This document shows positions 15,205 through 24,573 of a DNA stretch of 60,908 bases, in pieces (the first letter of the stretch is position 1; each line of letters opens with the position of its first letter). This stretch comes from an uncultured Bacteroidales bacterium. Its GTDB lineage: Bacteria > Bacteroidota > Bacteroidia > Bacteroidales > Paludibacteraceae. Location: contig CAMHSB010000011.1 in assembly GCA_946187695.1 (NCBI GenBank), positions 1-60,908 on the forward strand, read 5' to 3'. Under the pieces are notes generated by a model. It searched no databases and had not been told where the DNA came from. It worked only from the letters and a program-made list of their open reading frames with translations. The translations under genes were made by a program, and so were the position numbers.

Positions 15205-16278
15205 ATGAAAAAAGACCTATTAAGTTATTTTTTGTGTTTGATCGTCATAGCGGTCAGTACACTATCCAATGCCGAGGAAATGCCCTCGGGTTATTACAAT
15301 GGTATTGATGGTAAGCAAGGCGCTGTTCTTAAAGGAACACTCAGACAGTGTATTCGCGCGCACACCGTCATCCCCTATGGAAGCGGAACCGGCAAGACAT
15401 GGGAAGTTTTCTATTATTCCGATCGCAACGAAGAAGGTTATTGCATGGATATGTACAGCGACGATTGGAAACAATTCGGAGCTCCCGGTTCGGTGGTGTC
15501 CGGATGTAATATCGAGCACTCGTTGGCTAACTCGTGGTGGGGTGCATCCAAGAGCGACCAGTATAAGGATTGTTATCTGCTCAATCCGTCCAATTCTACC
15601 GCCAACAGTGCGCGCAGTAACTACCCTCTTGGCGTACCTGTCAAGAATATCAAGTCCAATACCGGCTCTTTGAAGGTCGGGCAGATGCACCACGACTCGC
15701 TCAATGTCGATTTCTATGTTTTTGAGCCCAAAGACGAATACAAAGGCGATTTCGCGCGTACCTATTTCTATGTAGTTACGTGTTACGGTCGCGACCTGAA
15801 CGGCGAGTATCCCGATCTGCCGCCGACGAGCAAAAAATCCGGTTACGGGTGGCGATTAGACAACGCCAATGTAGGCTCCAAATACGCCATGCAGAATAAT
15901 AACTACCTTGAGTTTCAGTCTTGGGAACAGGAACTTCTTATTCAGTGGCACCGCCAAGATCCTGTGTCCGAGAAGGAGATCCATCGAGCAGATGCCGTGT
16001 CGAATTTCCAACACAACCGCAACCCCTTCATCGACTATCCCTATCTGGCCGAGTATATATGGGGCGAGAAAGCCGGCCAAGCGCTCGATATGCGTCATAT
16101 GATGGCTTCCTTTGATCCGGACTTTGTCCCCGGTGTGAGCAATGGATGGAGAGAAACAGCCGAGGACATCGAGCCGACTAATGCCCGCATCAAGGCCTGT
16201 AAGATTCTCCGCAATGGTCAACTCCTCATTGAGAAGAACGGCAAGACCTACACCGTTACGGGACAGGAAGTTGAGTAG
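15205..16278 (+). CDS. Secreted endonuclease I family nuclease
   Basis: A 357-residue protein with an N-terminal signal peptide (KKDLLSYFLCLIVIAVSTLSNA). The EndA/NucM fold is shown by CNIEHSLANSWWG with the catalytic His105, then LLNPSNSTANSARSNYPLG with the metal-binding Asn of a beta-beta-alpha metal site. Such enzymes degrade extracellular DNA and RNA. The last 25 residues (KILRNGQLLIEKNGKTYTVTG) form a tag related to the end of the giant protein at 52623-60368. That points to a shared export or anchoring route, probably outside the cell or on its surface. Confidence 0.9.
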   Translation: MKKDLLSYFLCLIVIAVSTLSNAEEMPSGYYNGIDGKQGAVLKGTLRQCIRAHTVIPYGSGTGKTWEVFYYSDRNEEGYCMDMYSDDWKQFGAPGSVVSGCNIEHSLANSWWGASKSDQYKDCYLLNPSNSTANSARSNYPLGVPVKNIKSNTGSLKVGQMHHDSLNVDFYVFEPKDEYKGDFARTYFYVVTCYGRDLNGEYPDLPPTSKKSGYGWRLDNANVGSKYAMQNNNYLEFQSWEQELLIQWHRQDPVSEKEIHRADAVSNFQHNRNPFIDYPYLAEYIWGEKAGQALDMRHMMASFDPDFVPGVSNGWRETAEDIEPTNARIKACKILRNGQLLIEKNGKTYTVTGQEVE

Positions 16279-16326
16279 TCGAATATCCAAGAGGATTGAT
16301 GATTTTTGTATAAAAATGTACTAATA

Positions 16327-16358
16327 TTTGCATATATCAAAAAAAAGCAGTACCTTTG
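16327..16358 (+). promoter_or_regulatory. -33/-7 promoter of the first AraC gene
   Basis: TTTG (16327-16330), 20 bases, TACCTTTG (16351-16358). It sits inside the upstream open frame and so rules out a start at 16328. Confidence 0.8.
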
Positions 16359-16384
16359 TGCCGAATTTTGATGCAAATATTAAG

Positions 16385-17230
16385 ATGAAAGAGAATAATA
16401 TCCCTATTGTTGACTGTCCGTACGGCGATTACATGATCGGCGACGCGAGTGGTAAATTGATGAATGAGTACGGTCGTTATCCGTGCAAAATCAAGTGCGG
16501 TGTATACGCGCTGTTGGTGCGCGGGACGGCACGTGCGACGATCAACGTGACGGATTACGAATTCAAAGCCAATGATATCCTGCTTTTGGAGCCGGGTAGT
16601 TTCCTGTTTATCCGTGAATTCTCGGAGGACGCATTGGTGTATTGGGTAGTGTTCGGTAGCAGTTTCCTGGAGAAATACACGGTGAACAACAAGATGTCGC
16701 TGTCGGCATTACAGTTGCATTCGCCGAAATTGAGTATGAGCGAGAACCATGTGAAAGTGCTGTGCCTGATGTACGACACGATTGTAGCGGCCTTGAATGC
16801 AGAGCCGACGATGCTGGATACGGAGAAGATGGTGCATGTGTTCAATCTGCTGCGGACGAGTTATGCCAAGTATGCGCACGAGCAGGACGAGTATCTGATC
16901 AAGCCGCTGGACCGTAAGACGGAGATCTACCAGGACTACTGCCAGTTGGTGTTGCAACATTACCACGAGTGGCACCACGTGAGTCAGTACGCGGAAGCGA
17001 TGCGTCTGACCCTGCCGCACCTGTGCTCGACCATCAAATCGGTGGGCGACCGTACGGCCGGCGATATCATCATCGAGGCGATCATCACGGACGCCAAGAG
17101 CCAGTTGAAGATCACGAACCTGCAGGTGAAAGAGATCGCGCTGAGTCTGGGCTTTGACAACGTGGCGTTCTTCAACCGCTTTTTCAAGGCGCGTGTGGGC
17201 ATGACGCCGAAAGCATTTAGAAATGCATAA
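16385..17230 (+). CDS. AraC-family transcriptional regulator
   Basis: A 281-residue regulator. Residues about 1-130 form a cupin-like sensing domain (RGTARATINVTDYEFKANDI then LLEPGSFLF). The C-terminal 100 residues hold the two AraC helix-turn-helix units: HHVSQYAEAMRLTLPHLCST, and then IKEIALSLGFDNVAFFNRFFK-like sequence ending GMTPKAFRNA. The start at 16385 is set by the promoter. It is 18 bases from rsfS but has its own promoter; its targets are unknown. Confidence 0.88.
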   Translation: MKENNIPIVDCPYGDYMIGDASGKLMNEYGRYPCKIKCGVYALLVRGTARATINVTDYEFKANDILLLEPGSFLFIREFSEDALVYWVVFGSSFLEKYTVNNKMSLSALQLHSPKLSMSENHVKVLCLMYDTIVAALNAEPTMLDTEKMVHVFNLLRTSYAKYAHEQDEYLIKPLDRKTEIYQDYCQLVLQHYHEWHHVSQYAEAMRLTLPHLCSTIKSVGDRTAGDIIIEAIITDAKSQLKITNLQVKEIALSLGFDNVAFFNRFFKARVGMTPKAFRNA

Positions 17231-17248
17231 AAACGAAAGCTAATTTAT

Positions 17249-17614
17249 ATGAAAGAGATAACAACCAAGAAACTGATGGATACCATTGTGGAGGGTATCC
17301 GTAACCGCAAAGGGCAACGCATCGTGACGATCGATCTGCGCAAGATCAAGGAGGCGCCGGTGGAGATGATGGTGATCTGCGAGGGACAGAGTAACACGCA
17401 GGTGAGTGCGATTGCCGATGAGATTGATGATTTTGTACGCACGACGACGCATGTGCACCCGCTGAGCATAGCGGGTGAGGAGAATGCAGAGTGGATTGCG
17501 ATGGACTACGGTACGATCTTTGTGCACGTAATGCAACGCGAGCCGCGGGCGTTCTATGATATCGAACATCTGTGGGCGGACGGAAAGATCACAGAACTCC
17601 CTGAGATTCTGTGA
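17249..17614 (+). CDS. rsfS: Ribosomal silencing factor RsfS
   Basis: A 121-residue protein of the Iojap/RsfS family, which binds ribosomal protein uL14 and blocks joining of the subunits when nutrients are short. Family features are the opening helix (MDTIVEGIRNRKGQRIVTIDLR), EMMVICEGQSNTQVSAIADEI, and the C-terminal WIAMDYGTIFVHVMQREPRAFYDIEHLW block, close to the usual DYGDvvVHiF...R.fY.LE.LW. It is the first gene of the rsfS-ftsH-protease-lpxB set; ftsH follows after 33 bases. Confidence 0.95.
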   Translation: MKEITTKKLMDTIVEGIRNRKGQRIVTIDLRKIKEAPVEMMVICEGQSNTQVSAIADEIDDFVRTTTHVHPLSIAGEENAEWIAMDYGTIFVHVMQREPRAFYDIEHLWADGKITELPEIL

Positions 17615-17650
17615 TATAGATGATAGATGATAAATTATAGATGATTTATG
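17611..17650. repeat. Degenerate TAGATGA-type repeat between rsfS and ftsH
   Basis: TAGATGA recurs three times at irregular 8-17 bp spacing (GATATAGATGATAGATGATA, then ATAGATGA), filling the gap up to the ftsH start. Confidence 0.6.
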
Positions 17651-19708
17651 GCAAACGGCAATAAACGGCGGATGGAACAACCGCAGAATAATAATCAGCC
17701 GAGTGGTCCGCGTCGATGGCTCAGCATCCTTTTCTACACCCTCGCGTTCGCGTTGTTGGGTTTCTATTTCTTTGGCGACAAAGAAGGGAAGGGTGTGAGC
17801 AAAGAGCTCAGTTATACGAAGCTCACGGCGTACGTGGAGGCCGGTGCGATCGAGAAGATCGAGGTGACGGACGACCTGAAAGCGAAAGCGCAAGTGCGTC
17901 CGCAGAACTACACGCTGGTGTTCGGTACGCAGGGTGACGGCGAGCGAGCACGGGGTGTGTTACGGAGTCAGGTGCCCTCGTTAGAGGAGTTCTCGAAATA
18001 CATGGACGGCGTGAATGCCCGTCGCAAGGAAGCGGGGCAAGCCGCTGTAGATGTGACGTACGCTCCCTCGCACGATTACTGGTATCTGATATTGGTGAAT
18101 ATATTACCTTTCGCGCTGCTGATCCTGTTCTTTGTGTATATGAGCCGCGGCGTGAGCGGTGCGGGTGGTATAGGCGGCATCTTCGGTGTGGGCCGTGCCC
18201 GGGCGGAGTTGTTCGACAGCGAGAAAAAGGACAAGGTGACGTTCCAGGACGTGGCGGGTCTGTACGGCGCGAAGCAGGAAGTGCAGGAGATTGTGGAGTT
18301 TTTGAAGAACCCCAAACGCTATACGGAGATAGGCGCTAAGATCCCGAAAGGGGCGTTGCTGGTAGGCCCTCCGGGAACGGGTAAGACCCTGTTGGCGAAA
18401 GCTGTAGCCGGCGAAGCGGGCGTGCCGTTCTTCTCGATGAGCGGTAGTGATTTCGTGGAGATGTTCGTGGGTGTAGGTGCAAGTCGCGTGAGAGACCTGT
18501 TCCGTCAGGCGAAAGAGAAAGCGCCGGCGATCATTTTCATCGACGAGATAGACGCTATCGGTCGCGCTCGCGGTAAGGGCGTGATGACGGGCGGTAATGA
18601 TGAACGCGAGAGCACGCTGAACCAGTTGTTGACGGAGATGGACGGTTTCGGTACCAACTCGGGTGTGATCATCCTGGCGGCTACCAACCGTGCGGACGTG
18701 CTGGATGCCGCTTTGCTGCGGGCAGGACGTTTTGACCGTCAGATCCATGTGGAGTTACCGGACCTACAGGAGCGTAAGGAGATCTTCCAAGTGCATCTTA
18801 GACCGTTGAAACTGGACGAGACGGTGGATATCGATTTCCTGAGCAAGCAGACCCCCGGTTTCTCGGGTGCGGATATCGCGAATGTATGTAACGAAGCGGC
18901 ATTGATCGCGGCGCGCGGCAACCGCAAGAAGATCGGCAAACAGGATTTCATGGATGCGGTGGATCGTATTGTGGGAGGTCTGGAGCGCAAGAACAAGATC
19001 ATGACCGAGGATGAGAAGAAATCGATTGCTTTCCACGAGGCCGGCCATGCGACCATCAGTTGGATGCTGCGTTGGGCGAACCCGCTGGTGAAAGTGACGA
19101 TCGTGCCGCGCGGCATGGCGTTAGGTGCAGCGTGGTACCTGCCGGAAGAGCGTCAGTTAACGAACGAAGAGCATATACTGGATGAGCTCTGTTCGCTCTT
19201 GGGCGGTCGTGCCGCGGAGCAGCTGTTCTTAGAGCAGACCTCGACCGGTGCACTCAATGACCTGGAGCGCGCGACGAAACAGGCTTATGCGATGGTGGCT
19301 TATTACGGAATGAGCGATAAGCTGAAAGATGTGTCGTTCTATGACTCGACCGGACGATATGACTATGGCTTTACGAAGCCCTACTCGGACGAGACCGCTT
19401 CGACGATCGATAAAGAGACACAACGGATTATTGCCGACCAGATGGCACGTGCCAAGCAGATACTGACCGAGCATGCCGAGGGTCACCATCAGATTGCGCA
19501 GTTGTTGATTGAGCGCGAGGTAATCACCTCCGAGGATGTGGAGCGTATCTTGGGTCCGCGTCCGTGGAAGAGCCGTGGGGATGAGCTGCTGGAGGTGAAT
19601 GCTGCTTTGGCTGAGGCTGAGAAAGCAGCCAAGCCGAAGAAACGTGCCCCGCGTAAGAAGAAAGAAGAAAATCAAAAAACAGAAAATAATGAAGAAGTTA
19701 CTGCTTAA
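17648..19708 (+). CDS. ftsH: ATP-dependent zinc metalloprotease FtsH
   Basis: A 686-residue inner-membrane protease that unfolds and degrades membrane and regulatory proteins. It has a first membrane segment (residues about 27-43), a periplasmic part, a second membrane segment (about 145-163), an AAA domain with Walker A GPPGTGKT (from residue 240), [11 protein letters not shown] (Walker B) and the arginine-finger region ATNRADVLD...RAGRFDR. The zinc site HEAGH starts at residue 463. The tail is rich in K and E. All catalytic motifs are intact. It overlaps the next gene by 20 bases. Confidence 0.97.
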   Translation: MANGNKRRMEQPQNNNQPSGPRRWLSILFYTLAFALLGFYFFGDKEGKGVSKELSYTKLTAYVEAGAIEKIEVTDDLKAKAQVRPQNYTLVFGTQGDGERARGVLRSQVPSLEEFSKYMDGVNARRKEAGQAAVDVTYAPSHDYWYLILVNILPFALLILFFVYMSRGVSGAGGIGGIFGVGRARAELFDSEKKDKVTFQDVAGLYGAKQEVQEIVEFLKNPKRYTEIGAKIPKGALLVGPPGTGKTLLAKAVAGEAGVPFFSMSGSDFVEMFVGVGASRVRDLFRQAKEKAPAIIFIDEIDAIGRARGKGVMTGGNDERESTLNQLLTEMDGFGTNSGVIILAATNRADVLDAALLRAGRFDRQIHVELPDLQERKEIFQVHLRPLKLDETVDIDFLSKQTPGFSGADIANVCNEAALIAARGNRKKIGKQDFMDAVDRIVGGLERKNKIMTEDEKKSIAFHEAGHATISWMLRWANPLVKVTIVPRGMALGAAWYLPEERQLTNEEHILDELCSLLGGRAAEQLFLEQTSTGALNDLERATKQAYAMVAYYGMSDKLKDVSFYDSTGRYDYGFTKPYSDETASTIDKETQRIIADQMARAKQILTEHAEGHHQIAQLLIEREVITSEDVERILGPRPWKSRGDELLEVNAALAEAEKAAKPKKRAPRKKKEENQKTENNEEVTA

Positions 19709-22490
19709 CATCGCGCTGCTGTGCGCAGCGATGATGGTATCGGCGCAGGAAGCGCCAGAGAAACTGCCGTTGGATCCTGAGGTTCGTTACGGTAAGTTGG
19801 ACAACGGATTGACGTATTATATCCGTCACAATGAGCAGCCCAAACAGCGGGCGGAGTTCCATATCGCGCAAGCGGTAGGTGCGATCTTGGAGGAGGACAA
19901 CCAGAACGGTCTGGCGCACTTCCTGGAGCACATGGCCTTCAACGGCACCCAACATTTCCCAGGCAAGGGGATCATCAATTATTTTGAGTCGGTGGGTGTC
20001 AATTTCGGTGGAAATATCAATGCGTACACGTCTATTGATGAGACCGTTTACCGTCTGAGTGACGTGCCGACGTACCGCGAGGGTATCGTGGACTCGGCGT
20101 TGCTGGTGATGCACGACTGGAGCTGCGGTCTGTTGCTGCTGGACGAGGAGATCGACGCGGAGCGCGGAGTGATCCTGGAAGAGTGGCGTACGGGTCGTAC
20201 GGCCAACCGCCGTATCTGGAAAGAGTTGCAGGCACGGATGTACCCGGGCACGCAGTACGCAAAGCGCGATGTGATCGGTGACACGGCGGTGATCAATAAC
20301 TTCGCTTATCAGGCCCTGCGCGATTACTACCATAAATGGTACGGTCCGGACAACCAGGCGATCATCGTAGTGGGTGATATCGACGTAGATACGATCGAGG
20401 CTAAGATTCAACGCTTATGGGCCGATGTACCGCGTCGTAGTAACTACGGCGAGCGTCCGATTTACACGGTGAACCACAACGACAAACCGTTGGTAGTGGT
20501 AGTGACCGACCCCGAAGCGCAAGGCAGCCAAGTGCTGTTGGAGTATAAGTTCGACCAACTGCCCGAGATCCTTCAAGGTACGGCACAGGAGTACATGCTG
20601 GAGCAGGTACGCCAGTTGGCTTGCGACATGCTGAACAACCGTTTCACGGAGTTGAGTCTGGATCCCAACGCACCGTTCACTCACGCGGTATGCTATTACG
20701 GCGACGCAGCGAAGAAGATGGATGCTTTCTATGCGATCATGAACCCCAAAGAGGGTCGTGAGACCGAGGCATACCAAGCCCTGATTTACCAGCTGGAGAA
20801 GATGCACCGGTACGGCTTCACGAATGCGGAATTGGAGCGTGTGAAGAGCGAGAAACTGAACGCAATGGAGAAAGCGTATAACGAGCGCAATACCCGTAAG
20901 AACATCAGCATCGCCCGCGAGTGTATCCGTCATTTTGAGAACGGCGAAGTGATGCCGGGTGTTGAATGGGAGTACGAGATGACCCGGGCTTTCCTGCCGA
21001 TGGTATCGGTGGAGACGGTGAACGAATTAGCGAAAGCGCTGATTCATGCGAACCCGACCGTAGCAATCACCGGTCCGCAGAAAGAGGCTGTTCATATCCC
21101 GTCGGAAGAGCTGATCATGGCGACTATTGCCGGCCAGAGCGAGATGGCTATTGAGGCACCCGAAGAGGAGAAGATCGATACGGAGTTGGTGAAGAAAGCA
21201 CCGCACAAGGGTAAGATCAAAGCTATCCGTACCAACGAGGACGTTCAAACCACCGAATGGATGCTGTCCAACGGTATCAAGGTGGTGTTCCACCCGACGG
21301 AGTTCAAGGCCGATGAGATCTTGATGCGTGCCTTCTCGAAGGGAGGTTACACGCAGGTGAAGACCGCGGACCTGCCTTCCGCTGAGATGGCGACAGACAT
21401 CGTAGAGATGTCGGGTATCGGTCGTTTCAGCATGACCCAACTTCAGAAAGCGCTGGCGGGCAAGACCGTGAGTGTGAGTCCGGAGATCCACGATAACACG
21501 GAGTGGATGAACGGTTCGTCCTCGATCAAGGATTTCGAGACGATGCTGCAATTGACCTATCTCTATTTCACGTCGCCGCGTAAGGACGAAGAGGCTTATG
21601 CCGCCCTCATGGCGATGGTGAAGAACCAGTTAGCTAACCGCGACAAGAACCCGAAGACTGTCTTCTACGATTCGGTTCAGGTAATGAGCTCGAACCACTC
21701 GGAACGTACGATCCTGTTCGATACGACGATGCTCAAGCGTGTGAATCTGGACAAGGCGCTTGAGGTGTATAAGGCCCGTTTTGCGAACCCCGCAGACTTC
21801 ACGTTTGTGTTCGTGGGCAATATCGACCCCAAGGACGAGAAAGTGCAGGAACAGGTATGCTTGTGGCTCGGCGGTCTGAAGACCAAGAAAAGTCACGAGG
21901 AGGTGATTGACCACCATGTGACCGTAGCGCCGGGTAAGCAGAAGAACTATTTCACCCGTCAGATGGAGACCACGACGGCTTCGAACCGTATCCAATACAC
22001 GTCCTACGACATGCCGTACAACATGGCCAACGAGCTGAATATGGAGATGATCGGTCGTATCCTGAGTACCCGTTATCTGGAGTCCATCCGCGAGCGCGAA
22101 GGCGGTTCGTACGGCGTAGGTACGTACGGTTTTATGCGCATCCTTCCCACTCCGTGTGCCGGTCTGCTGATGCAGTTCGATACGGATCCCAAGAAACAAG
22201 CCCGTCTGATGGAGATCATCCACGAAGAGGTGGACACGATCATCGCTAATGGACCGCTGGCATCGGATCTGCAGAAAGAGAAAGAGTCGATGCTCAAGGA
22301 TTATCAGGAGAACCTGGAGAAGAACACGTACTGGCGTCAGGCACTGTATATGTACTATCTGTACGGACAGAATGAGATCCGCGATTACAAGGCTACGGTA
22401 GAGGGTATCACGGCCGAGACGGTACAGAAGACCCTCAAGAAACTGGTGGAAGCCGGTAATGTGTTTGAGGTAGTCATGTTCCCGGAATGA
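19689..22490 (+). CDS. M16 family zinc peptidase (insulinase/pitrilysin type), exported
   Basis: A 933-residue protein starting [20 protein letters not shown], a signal peptide. The inverted zinc motif HFLEH is at residues 77-81, with the distal glutamate region (ERGVILEEW) about 70 residues on. Two M16 halves follow (second from about residue 500, with EMIGRILSTRYLESIREREGGSYGVG). It probably degrades peptides in the periplasm. The frame stays open to 19599, but the ATG at 19689 begins the signal peptide. It overlaps ftsH by 20 bases and lpxB by 4. Confidence 0.93.
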   Translation: MKKLLLNIALLCAAMMVSAQEAPEKLPLDPEVRYGKLDNGLTYYIRHNEQPKQRAEFHIAQAVGAILEEDNQNGLAHFLEHMAFNGTQHFPGKGIINYFESVGVNFGGNINAYTSIDETVYRLSDVPTYREGIVDSALLVMHDWSCGLLLLDEEIDAERGVILEEWRTGRTANRRIWKELQARMYPGTQYAKRDVIGDTAVINNFAYQALRDYYHKWYGPDNQAIIVVGDIDVDTIEAKIQRLWADVPRRSNYGERPIYTVNHNDKPLVVVVTDPEAQGSQVLLEYKFDQLPEILQGTAQEYMLEQVRQLACDMLNNRFTELSLDPNAPFTHAVCYYGDAAKKMDAFYAIMNPKEGRETEAYQALIYQLEKMHRYGFTNAELERVKSEKLNAMEKAYNERNTRKNISIARECIRHFENGEVMPGVEWEYEMTRAFLPMVSVETVNELAKALIHANPTVAITGPQKEAVHIPSEELIMATIAGQSEMAIEAPEEEKIDTELVKKAPHKGKIKAIRTNEDVQTTEWMLSNGIKVVFHPTEFKADEILMRAFSKGGYTQVKTADLPSAEMATDIVEMSGIGRFSMTQLQKALAGKTVSVSPEIHDNTEWMNGSSSIKDFETMLQLTYLYFTSPRKDEEAYAALMAMVKNQLANRDKNPKTVFYDSVQVMSSNHSERTILFDTTMLKRVNLDKALEVYKARFANPADFTFVFVGNIDPKDEKVQEQVCLWLGGLKTKKSHEEVIDHHVTVAPGKQKNYFTRQMETTTASNRIQYTSYDMPYNMANELNMEMIGRILSTRYLESIREREGGSYGVGTYGFMRILPTPCAGLLMQFDTDPKKQARLMEIIHEEVDTIIANGPLASDLQKEKESMLKDYQENLEKNTYWRQALYMYYLYGQNEIRDYKATVEGITAETVQKTLKKLVEAGNVFEVVMFPE

Positions 22491-23584
22491 AATACTTCCT
22501 TATAGCCGGAGAAGCGTCGGGAGACGTGCATGCAGCGGAGTTGATTAAGCAGCTTCGCAAGCATGATCCCGAGGCGCAGATAGCAGGACTCGGCGGTGAC
22601 CGGATGGTCACTGCCGGGTGCCGTGTTTACCGGCATATAAGGTACATGGCTTTTATGGGCTTTGTGGCCGTGATGGCGCATTTGCGGGATGTGAAGGATA
22701 ATTTCCGCATTGCGCAAGAGGCGCTGCTGAGCGAGCAACCCGATGTGTTGGTGCTGATTGACTATCCGTCTTTCAATCTGAGGATGGCGGCTTTTTGCAA
22801 AAAGCACCTGCCTAACACCAAGATCTACTATTATATCCCGCCCAAAGTATGGGCATGGAAGAAACGGCGTATTCACGCCATTGCGCGGCTGTGTGACCGT
22901 GTGCTGGGTATCTTCCCCTTCGAGCCGGCTTTCTATGCGCAGTACGGCTATGAATGCACGTACGTAGGCAATCCCACGGCGGAGGAGATTAGTAAAGTTG
23001 AAAGGTTAAAGGTGAAAGGCGAAAGGCTTATTGCCATTCTGCCGGGATCAAGACCGAGTGAGATCTGTCATTGTCTGCCGAAGATGTTGGAGGCAGCGCG
23101 GCGGTATCCGGACTACCGGATCGTGGTCTGTGCGGCACCGAGTATCGAGGACTCTTTCTACGCACCTTATTTAAGTGCGCGCGAGACGCTCACGCGCGAG
23201 ACTTATGCGACGGTGCAGTCGGCCTCGGCGGCGATTGTCAACTCGGGTACGGCGACGCTGGAGACGGCTTTGTTAGGTTGTCCGCAAGTGGCGGTATACC
23301 ATCTGGCGTTCTCGTGGTTGATTGGTCTGATCCGTTGGGTACAACCCCTTATTTTCTCGATACCGTATTTCACCTTAGTCAATATCATCGCCGGTAAAGA
23401 GGTGATTAAAGAGTGCGTGGCGAATGATTTCACGGTGGAGAAGGTCGCGAACGAGTTAGGGCGTTTGCTGACCGACGAGGGTTATCAAAAAGAGATGCTC
23501 GCTCAGTACGAACACCTCTCTTCTGTATTAGGAACCGCTTCGGCCGCTTCGACCGCTGCGGGTATCATCACAGCGAAACAATAA
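22487..23584 (+). CDS. lpxB: Lipid-A-disaccharide synthase
   Basis: A 365-residue enzyme joining UDP-2,3-diacylglucosamine and lipid X into the lipid A disaccharide at the inner membrane. Diagnostic segments: GEASGDVHAAELIKQL, LIDYPSFNLRMA, YYIPPKVWAWKKRRI, PFEPAFYAQYG and VGNP. Five heptamers of the form AAAGNNN (22994-23028) encode KVERLKVKGERL just after VGNPTAEEI, in a surface loop between the two lobes, and look like a tolerated in-frame insertion. It ends overlapping the convergent membrane-protein gene by 17 bases. Confidence 0.95.
   Translation: MKYFLIAGEASGDVHAAELIKQLRKHDPEAQIAGLGGDRMVTAGCRVYRHIRYMAFMGFVAVMAHLRDVKDNFRIAQEALLSEQPDVLVLIDYPSFNLRMAAFCKKHLPNTKIYYYIPPKVWAWKKRRIHAIARLCDRVLGIFPFEPAFYAQYGYECTYVGNPTAEEISKVERLKVKGERLIAILPGSRPSEICHCLPKMLEAARRYPDYRIVVCAAPSIEDSFYAPYLSARETLTRETYATVQSASAAIVNSGTATLETALLGCPQVAVYHLAFSWLIGLIRWVQPLIFSIPYFTLVNIIAGKEVIKECVANDFTVEKVANELGRLLTDEGYQKEMLAQYEHLSSVLGTASAASTAAGIITAKQ
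22994..23028. repeat. Five tandem heptamers inside lpxB
   Basis: AAAGTTG, AAAGGTT, AAAGGTG, AAAGGCG, AAAGGCT in tandem. The total of 35 bases is not a multiple of 3, yet the gene stays in frame, so either the ancestral sequence supplied some of it or the boundaries differ. Confidence 0.8.
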
Positions 23585-23861
23585 TCGATGCCAGTATATA
23601 CGGCATTGCCCCCGCGAGGACGCCTTTGGAAAGGCGCCATGTGTCGGTGGTGTAGAAGACGAAGATGAGTGCCAGATCGGGAAAGACGCTCACCATCAGC
23701 AGTTTGTTCAGCACCCCGCCGGCATCGAACTGAAAAGTCTGCAGCGGGTACCAGAGGTTCATGACCTCGATATAGGTCAGACCGAACGCTGCGGGAAGGA
23801 TGAGCCCGATCAGTATTCCTATCCAATAGCGATCAAAGCGATCCATAAGCCGTCCAGTCAA
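23568..23861 (-). CDS. Small integral membrane protein
   Basis: A 97-residue protein with three likely membrane helices (WIGILIGLILPAAFG; KLLMVSVFPDLALIFVF; GVLAGAMPYILASIIVSL). The first ATG overlaps surE by 29 bases; a second at residue 6 (MDRFDRYW) would cut this to 14. As I recall, a small membrane protein often lies next to surE and lpxB in Bacteroidales, which suggests an envelope role, but no function is known. Confidence 0.7.
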   Translation of the reverse strand: MTGRLMDRFDRYWIGILIGLILPAAFGLTYIEVMNLWYPLQTFQFDAGGVLNKLLMVSVFPDLALIFVFYTTDTWRLSKGVLAGAMPYILASIIVSL

Positions 23862-24573
23862 TGGTTAAGGGCGTGATGGCGAGCAGTTGGTGTTCCATGG
23901 CCCATATATCCGTATCGGTGGCACCCGGTTCGTCGTTGACGAACTCCCCGCCGAGTTTCCATCCTTGGATCACCCCTTCGGGCAGCTCGTCGATGGGGAC
24001 GAGTTCTTTGGCCCAATGACCGAAGCACTGCCGCGTCCAGCGGATACCTTCTATCTCCCCGACGGGTGCGTTGATGTTATAGACCGTGCGCGGAGGGATG
24101 CCTTCGTCGAGGATATGTTGGGTGACGTCCACAAGAAACGGTTGGATCCAATGCAGATCGACGCCCGCCTCGTGGCTGTTGATGGACCAGCCGATAGCGG
24201 GGATTCCTTTTTCTGCGGCTACGTAACAAGCGCCCATCGTACCGGAGTACATGGCGTTGACGGAGGCATTGGAGCCGTGGTTGATGCCCGATACGACGAG
24301 GTCTATCGTGCGGTCTTTGAAGAGATGCTCACGGGCGATCTTGATACAGTCGGCCGGGGTACCGTTGGTGACATAGACCTCGGCGCCGTTCAGGTCATGC
24401 TCGTCGATACGGCGGAGGTACATCGGTGTCTCCACACTGATACAAGCCCCTTTGCCGCTTCGCGGACCATCGGGACAGATGACTGTCACTTGGCCCAAGC
24501 GGGTCATCTCTTTGGCTAACAAGCGGATACCCGCCGTGCCCCAACCGTCATCGTTAACAACAACTATATTCAT
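23833..24573 (-). CDS. surE: 5'/3'-nucleotidase SurE
   Basis: A 246-residue nucleoside monophosphate phosphatase. The metal site is NDDG at residues 7-10 (VVNDDGWGTAGI). Other family marks are VICPDGPRSGKGACIS, VTNGTPADCIKIA and VVSGINHGSNASVNAMYSGT with the catalytic loop. It salvages nucleotides and may act in stationary-phase survival. It overlaps glmM by 4 bases. Confidence 0.95.
   Translation of the reverse strand: MNIVVVNDDGWGTAGIRLLAKEMTRLGQVTVICPDGPRSGKGACISVETPMYLRRIDEHDLNGAEVYVTNGTPADCIKIAREHLFKDRTIDLVVSGINHGSNASVNAMYSGTMGACYVAAEKGIPAIGWSINSHEAGVDLHWIQPFLVDVTQHILDEGIPPRTVYNINAPVGEIEGIRWTRQCFGHWAKELVPIDELPEGVIQGWKLGGEFVNDEPGATDTDIWAMEHQLLAITPLTIDWTAYGSL

Noticed and set aside
16328..16384. 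A 19-codon longer start for the first AraC regulator
   Set aside because: The -33/-7 promoter lies within it, so it would not be transcribed.
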